This document shows positions 59,296 through 64,000 of a stretch of DNA of 64,000 bases, piece after piece. A program made the translations under genes and the position numbers. The DNA comes from Bog-257 sp963805985 (lineage in GTDB: Bacteria > Acidobacteriota > Terriglobia > Terriglobales > Acidobacteriaceae): assembly GCA_963805985.1 (NCBI GenBank), contig CAWDWG010000001.1:310001-374000 (forward strand), read 5' to 3'. Below the pieces are notes generated by a model. It ran no database searches. It worked only from the letters and a program-made list of their open reading frames with translations, and had not been told where the DNA came from. Positions within the stretch are counted from its first letter, which is position 1, and every line of letters starts with the position of its first letter.

Positions 59296-59799
59296 ATGAA
59301 AAAAGAACTCATCTCGCTCCGCGTCAACCGACGCACCTACGAACTGGCCGTCGAACCCAGCAAGCTGCTGCTCGACGTGCTGCGCCAGGATCTCGATCTC
59401 ACCGGCTCCAAGCGCGGCTGTGATGACTCGTCCTGCGGCGCGTGTACCGTTCAGGTCGACGGTATTCCTATGCTCTCCTGCACGATGCTGGCGGCCAGCT
59501 GCGAAGGCCAGGAGATCACCACGGTCGAAGGGGTCGCCAACAGCGGCGGCCTGGCCGCTCTGCAGAAAGCTTACGGCGACTTCGGCGGAGCGCAGTGCGG
59601 CTTCTGCACGCCCGGGTTCATGATGACGGTGAAGTGGCTGCTGGCCAACAATCCCAATCCCACCGAGGACGAGATTCGCGACGCGCTGAGCAGCAATCTT
59701 TGCCGCTGCACCGGCTATTCGCAGATGTACCAGGCTATCCGCGCCGCCCTCGACGCAGAACAAAAAGCAGTGAAGCACGAGCTAGTCGAAGCGAAGTAG
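59296..59799 (+). CDS. hcrC: molybdenum hydroxylase small subunit, two [2Fe-2S] clusters (4-hydroxybenzoyl-CoA reductase gamma type)
   Basis: 167 residues from the ATG at 59296. The plant-type ferredoxin cluster is bound by GCDDSSCGACTVQVDG plus the later Cys in PMLSC. The second cluster is bound by GGAQCGFCTPGFMM and NLCRCTGYSQM. The architecture is that of the small subunit of xanthine-oxidase-family enzymes. The 4-hydroxybenzoyl-CoA reductase assignment comes from the FAD subunit downstream. The gene is intact and first of a three-gene set in the order small, large, medium. Confidence 0.85.
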   Translation: MKKELISLRVNRRTYELAVEPSKLLLDVLRQDLDLTGSKRGCDDSSCGACTVQVDGIPMLSCTMLAASCEGQEITTVEGVANSGGLAALQKAYGDFGGAQCGFCTPGFMMTVKWLLANNPNPTEDEIRDALSSNLCRCTGYSQMYQAIRAALDAEQKAVKHELVEAK

Positions 59800-59877
59800 C
59801 AGTGAGGTCCCTCGCCTCACTCGCGATGAACCAGCACCTATCATAGGGGATGATTGCTAAGAGCTAGTTGCTAATTT

Positions 59878-62450
59878 ATGACTGACTTTTCCATTATCGG
59901 TAAACCTATCGCAATGATCGACGCCGCCGGCAAAACCACCGGCGCCGGCAAATATGCGGACGACTTCAAAGTTCCTGGCATGCTGGTCGGCAAGATCTTG
60001 CATTCGCCGCTTCCCCACGCTCGCATCAAGCAGCATCGACACTTCGCGCGCCAAAGCGCTCGACGGCGTGGTCGCGGTCGTCACCGGCGAAGACGCGCCT
60101 AATACTTACGGCATCCTTCCTGTCGGTCACGATGAGACCGCGTTGGCAGTCGGCAAAGTGCGCTACGTCGGCGATCACGTTGCGTGCGTCGCGGCGATCG
60201 ATGAAGAAACCGCCGAGCGGGCGCTCGAACTGATCGATGTCGATTACGAGCCGCTGCCTGCGTGGTTCGATCCCGAGCAGTCGATGAAGGCGGAAACCGA
60301 TCTCATCCACGAGAACCGTCCCAACAATATCGAGAAGGATTATCACCACGTCTTCGGCGATCCGGACAAGGGTTTCGCCGACGCCGACTACGTGCATGAG
60401 GCCCGCTACATCGCCAACGAAGTTACGCACGCCGCGATGGAGCCGCACTGCACGCTGGCGAGCTTCGAGCTCGATCCGCACACCGGCAAGCTGGGCCGCC
60501 TTACGGTCTGGTCCTCGACGCAGGTGCCGTACTACCTGCAGCACAAGCTTTCGCTCGTATTAGAGCTGCCGATGTCGCAGATCCGTGTCATCAAGCCGCT
60601 GGTCGGCGGCGGCTTCGGCGGCAAGAGCGAGATCATTCCACTGGAAATCATTGCCGCGGTTACCGCACGCGCAGCGAGAGCTCCGGTGAAAATCACCTAC
60701 ACCCGCGAAGAAGTTTTCTGGGCGCATCGCGGCCGTCCCCGCACCATCATCGATCTAAAGACCGGCGTCAAGAACGACGGTCGCGTGACCTCGGTCGCGT
60801 GCAAGGTCATTCAAGACGGTGGCGCGTATTGCTCGTACGGCGTGGTCACCATCTTGTACTCCGGCGCGCTAATCGGCGCCCTGTATGACATTCCCAGCAT
60901 TCGCTACGACGGCTATCGCGTGCTCACGAATAAGCCCGCCTGTGGCGCGATGCGCGGCCACGGCACGGTCAACGTGCGTTTCGCCTTCGAGTCGCAGATG
61001 GATGAAATCTGCCTCCAAGCTTAACCTCGATCCGGCGGCGGTACGTCGCATCAATCTGCTCAAGCCGCCGACCATCACGGTCAACGGACTCCGCGTGCTG
61101 AGTTACGGCCTGCCGGAATGCATCGATCAGGTGATCACCCGCTCCGGCTGGGAAGAGCGCAAGGGCGCACTGCCCAAGGGCCGCGGCCTCGGCATGGCCT
61201 GCAGCCATTACGTCAGCGGCGCCGCCAACAGCATCATCCGTTCCGATATGCCGCACTCCACCGTGAACATCAAGATCGATCGCGATGGCGGTGTTGTGGT
61301 GTACACCGGTGCATCCGACATCGGCCAGGGCTCCGACACCATGGCGGCGCAGGTCGTTGCTGAAGTTCTGGGTTGCGATCTGGCGCGCGTCAGAGTCATC
61401 GCCGCCGACACGGACCTGACTCCCATCGATCTCGGATCGTATTCCAGTCGCGTTACATTCATGGCCGGCAACGCCGCGCTGCGCGCCGCACAGGACGTCA
61501 GGAAGAACATCGCCAGCGCCGCCGCCAAGCGCATGAATTGCACGCCGGAAGATGTCATCATGCGCAATGATCGCGTGTATAAACGCGGCGTTGTGCCCGG
61601 CGATCATGATCCAAGTGCAGCCGAAATTCTGGAAGAAAAAGACGCGCCGCGCGGCCGCGTCGATGGTCAGATTCTTCGTGGATCAGTGTTACAGAAGCGT
61701 AAAGAAGAGGTCGTCAAGGAGCACATGAGCTTCGAGGAAGCCGTCGTCTCCGCCATCGATTTTCACGGCGCGCTGACCGGCACCGGCTCCTACGCTCCGC
61801 CCATCGAAGCTCGCGGCGGCAAGCACAAGGGTGGCGGCGTCGGCCCTTCGCCTGCATATTCGTACTCCGCGCAAGTGGCGGAGGTCAGCGTCGACGAGGA
61901 AACGGGACAAGTCACGGTGCACAAGATATGGGCCGCGCACGATTGCGGGCGCGCGCTCAATCCTGTCGCCGTCGAAGGCCAGGTAATCGGCTCGGTGTGG
62001 ATGGGACTCGGGCAGGCTCTCGAAGAAGAGATGGTGTGGAAGGACGGACTGTTGATGAACCCTGGCATGCTGGAATACCGCAGCCCGTCGTCGCAGGAGT
62101 CGCCGGAAATCGAGTGCGTTATCGTCGAAAGTATCGATCCGGAAGGCCCATTTGGCGCAAAGGAAGCCGGCGAAGGTTCGTTGGCGGCGACGATTCCGGC
62201 AATTTCCAACGCCATATACCACGCTGTGGGAGTCCGACTGCGTGAGAGTCCGTTCACACCAGAACGTATTCTTACCGCTCTGCGCGCGAAAAAAGGCATG
62301 AAGCGCATCGAGATGACGGAACATGTGGATCCGACCGCTCCCACGACTTTCCGCGAGCACGGCGGCTCGTTGTGGTTTAAGGGAAAGGGTCCCACGCGAC
62401 ATCCGCTGGATCCCTCACGGCAGCCTGCCACTGCTGGAGGTGGCCAATGA
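59878..62450 (+). pseudogene. hcrA: molybdenum hydroxylase large (molybdopterin) subunit, two +1 frameshifts
   Basis: Frame 1 from the ATG at 59878 (GKPIAMIDAAGKTTGAGKYADDFKVPGMLVGKILHSPLPHARI) shifts +1 near 60031 and continues LDGVVAVVTGEDAPNTYGI. This segment includes AMEPHCTLASF and the pterin-binding GGGFGGKSEIIPLE. A second +1 shift near 61015 leads to LNLDPAAVRRINLL. The remaining molybdenum-domain motifs follow: GASDIGQGSDTM, GSYSSRVTFMAGNA and PFGAKEAGEGSL (active-site Glu region). Span 2573 nt, two over a multiple of three; about 856 residues when repaired. Overlaps the FAD subunit gene by 4 nt. Confidence 0.85.
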
Positions 62451-63430
62451 GTTTGCCCAGCTTTCAGCTCCTTCGGCCTAAGACACTTGACGAAGCAGTC
62501 GCGCTCCTCGCCACGCATGATGGCGAGATAAAGATCGTCGCTGGTGGAACCGATCTATTGCCTTCGATGAAGCAGAAGCTGTTCACGCCGCCGTACGTGC
62601 TGGATTTGCGCGGCGTGAGGGAATTGAGCGGGATCCGTAATGTGGCGGGCCAAGGCGTCGAAATCGGCGCTTTGACATCGCTGACCGCGATCGAGCATTC
62701 GCCGGCCATTCGTAAGGATTACCCAGTACTGTATGAGGCGGTGAGAACTGTGGCTTCTCCTGTCCTGCGCAACATGGGAACGCTGGGCGGAAACATATGC
62801 CTCGATACGCGCTGCCTCTGGTACAACCAGTCACTGCAGTGGCGTAAGAGCTGCGGATTCTGTCTCAAGAAGGACGGCAACCTGTGCCACGTCGCCCCGG
62901 GTGGAAAGTTCTGCTGGGCGGCGTTTTCCGGCGATACGGCGCCGGCGCTGTTGTGTCTGGGGGCGGAGCTAGAGATCATCAGCTCCCACGGAGTAAGACG
63001 TACCCCATTGTCAGAGTTTTACATAAACGACGGGATTGCTCGCCTACATTTGGCGCCTGGTGAGATCGTTACTCGCGCGGTTCTACCGGAGTCCGGCGCG
63101 GGATGGCACGGCAGTTATCACAAGCTGCGGATTCGCGGCAGCATCGACTATCCGTTGGCCGGAGTGGCTGTCGCACTTAAGATAAAACAGGGGCGCGTGG
63201 CCGACGCCCGGGTCGCGATCACCGGGGTGAATCCTGCGCCACACCTGGTAAAGGATGCCGACGCGCAGCTGATCGGCATGGTTCCCAATGAAGAGCTGGC
63301 TGAGCGCGTCGGCGAGATGGCCGCCAGGACGGCCAAGCCGCTGACCACCTCGGCGCTGACGCCGGAGTACCGGCGGGAGATGGTGCGCGTGTTCGCCAAG
63401 CGGGCGGTGATGCAAGCCGCTTCGAACTAG
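62447..63430 (+). CDS. hcrB: molybdenum hydroxylase FAD subunit with extra [4Fe-4S] site (4-hydroxybenzoyl-CoA reductase beta type)
   Basis: 327 residues. The FAD domain has VAGGTDLLPSMKQK and GTLGGNICLDTRC. Inserted after it is a segment absent from ordinary xanthine dehydrogenases (YNQSLQWRKSCGFCLKKDGN, then LCHVAPGGKFC), with Cys at 123, 139, 147 and 156. That spacing matches the four cysteines that bind the extra [4Fe-4S] cluster in Thauera 4-hydroxybenzoyl-CoA reductase, one residue later than there as I recall. This supports reductive dehydroxylation of 4-hydroxybenzoyl-CoA to benzoyl-CoA. It overlaps the large subunit gene by 4 nt. Confidence 0.85.
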   Translation: MSLPSFQLLRPKTLDEAVALLATHDGEIKIVAGGTDLLPSMKQKLFTPPYVLDLRGVRELSGIRNVAGQGVEIGALTSLTAIEHSPAIRKDYPVLYEAVRTVASPVLRNMGTLGGNICLDTRCLWYNQSLQWRKSCGFCLKKDGNLCHVAPGGKFCWAAFSGDTAPALLCLGAELEIISSHGVRRTPLSEFYINDGIARLHLAPGEIVTRAVLPESGAGWHGSYHKLRIRGSIDYPLAGVAVALKIKQGRVADARVAITGVNPAPHLVKDADAQLIGMVPNEELAERVGEMAARTAKPLTTSALTPEYRREMVRVFAKRAVMQAASN

Positions 63431-63470
63431 AGTCCCTTACGGGTCATGCGGTGGCGTTTACGCCTAGTGT

Positions 63471-63514
63471 TCCGACTGACAACTGAGAACGGACAACTGA
63501 CAACTGACAACTGG
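63471..63514. repeat. heptamer array (GACAACT units)
   Basis: CCGACTG ACAACTG AGAACGG ACAACTG ACAACTG ACAACTG, ending 2 bp before the ATG at 63517, so it replaces a normal ribosome binding site. Same unit as 26227-26262. Confidence 0.7.
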
Positions 63515-63516
63515 TC

Positions 63517-64000
63517 ATGATCACCGACTGCCACATTCACATTCAGCCGATCGAACTGTTCAAGCCGGAAGCGCTCGCGCTGATGAAGAAATCGCGCAAG
63601 GACTTCGATCGCGTTGCCGAATACTGCCGCTCGCCCAAGGCTTTCCTCAAGCACCTCGACGCGATCGGCATAGATCGCGCGGTGCTCATCAACTACGTTG
63701 CGCCCGAGGTCATCGGCTTTACCCCCGCGGTGAACGAATTCATCGCCAATTACGTCAAAGAAGATCCGAAGCGCCTGATTCCGTGTGGCAGCGTTCATCC
63801 ACGTCACACGACCAATGTTCTGGCCGACATGGAACAGATAATCCGCTTAGGGATCAAGCTGATCAAAATTCATCCGCCGCATCAGCTGCTCTATCCCAAC
63901 GATTACGTGCACGGCGTGAAGGAACTGGAGATGATCTATCACGCCGCGGAAGCCAATGGCATTCCGATCATGGTGCACACCGGCACCTCGATCTTCCCCG
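63517..64000 (+). CDS. amidohydrolase_2 family protein, partial
   Basis: At least 161 residues, continuing beyond the window. MITDCHIHIQPIELF carries the HxH metal motif; PCGSVHPRHTTNVLADMEQI, GIKLIKIHPPHQLLYPND and GIPIMVHTGTSIFP are typical TIM-barrel strands of the ACMSD/resorcylate decarboxylase-like branch. Members decarboxylate or hydrolyse ring-cleavage or aromatic products, consistent with the preceding aromatic-CoA genes. No Shine-Dalgarno sequence; a heptamer array directly precedes the start. Confidence 0.88.
   Translation, partial: MITDCHIHIQPIELFKPEALALMKKSRKDFDRVAEYCRSPKAFLKHLDAIGIDRAVLINYVAPEVIGFTPAVNEFIANYVKEDPKRLIPCGSVHPRHTTNVLADMEQIIRLGIKLIKIHPPHQLLYPNDYVHGVKELEMIYHAAEANGIPIMVHTGTSIFP

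Noticed and set aside
57062..61015. Programmed +1 frameshifting in the crotonase and molybdenum hydroxylase genes
   Set aside because: The sites share no slippery sequence, no common stop codon context and no flanking structure, and such enzymes are not known to use frameshifting. Sequence error or mutation is simpler.
1..64000. tRNA, rRNA or insertion sequence genes
   Set aside because: No cloverleaf, rRNA segment, transposase or integrase motif was recognised by eye; a tRNAscan-SE and ISfinder search would settle this.

Overview
The window is about 64 kb of GC-rich bacterial DNA. Gene content and the dense intergenic repeats suggest an Acidobacteriota genome, probably a soil member of Terriglobia (Koribacter or Sulfotelmatobacter-like). 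Pointers are GloVer- and HAF-repeat secreted proteins, a large multihaem cytochrome with an NHL propeller, system II cytochrome c maturation (ResB/CcsA), a HpnJ hopanoid enzyme, and many palindromic or 7-nt-periodic repeats between genes. No rRNA, tRNA, CRISPR array, integrase or transposase was recognised. The taxonomic call is inference.

Layout. 0-6.5 kb: a bifunctional penicillin-binding protein and two GloVer-repeat secreted proteins. 6.5-14 kb: an NHL-repeat protein and a 16-haem cytochrome c in one operon, an Uma2-type nuclease, and the ResB/CcsA haem-ligation pair with resB frameshifted. 14-24 kb: an orphan histidine kinase, a frameshifted Ada-AlkA fusion, a HAF-repeat protein, an M24 peptidase, a B12-binding mutase subunit and an M13 metallopeptidase. 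24-34 kb: membrane and SH3-domain proteins, a sugar aminotransferase, a PuuD-like membrane protein, hfq-hflX, a vapBC module and lipA. 34-36.6 kb: an accessory stretch of unrecognised Gly/Cys-rich and lipoprotein genes. 36.7-54 kb: a NarL-type two-component system, prepilin peptidase, hpnJ with a pair of small SMR/EamA-type transporters, a four-helix-bundle gene boxed by inverted repeat arrays, an adaptor/TPR/TolC export operon, queF, an MFS transporter and a candidate selenoprotein of the AhpD/carboxymuconolactone decarboxylase family. 54-64 kb: an anti-sigma/anti-anti-sigma pair, then a TetR regulator with a palindromic operator, two crotonase-fold enzymes, a rhodanese and a three-subunit molybdenum hydroxylase whose FAD subunit carries the extra [4Fe-4S] cysteines of 4-hydroxybenzoyl-CoA reductase, and an amidohydrolase cut by the window end. 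The last block looks like an aromatic-CoA degradation locus.

Three things stand out. (1) An in-frame TGA sits exactly at the second cysteine of the CxxC motif of the AhpD-like protein (53084-53611), followed at SECIS-like spacing by a perfect hairpin. (2) At least nine genes or gene segments are broken by single-base frameshifts that all behave as +1 insertions in otherwise intact genes; this could be sequence error or decay. (3) Intergenic space is filled by several repeat families: two-hairpin modules, constant-end/variable-hairpin modules, long inverted repeats, and heptamer arrays that repeatedly supply stop codons of neighbouring genes.
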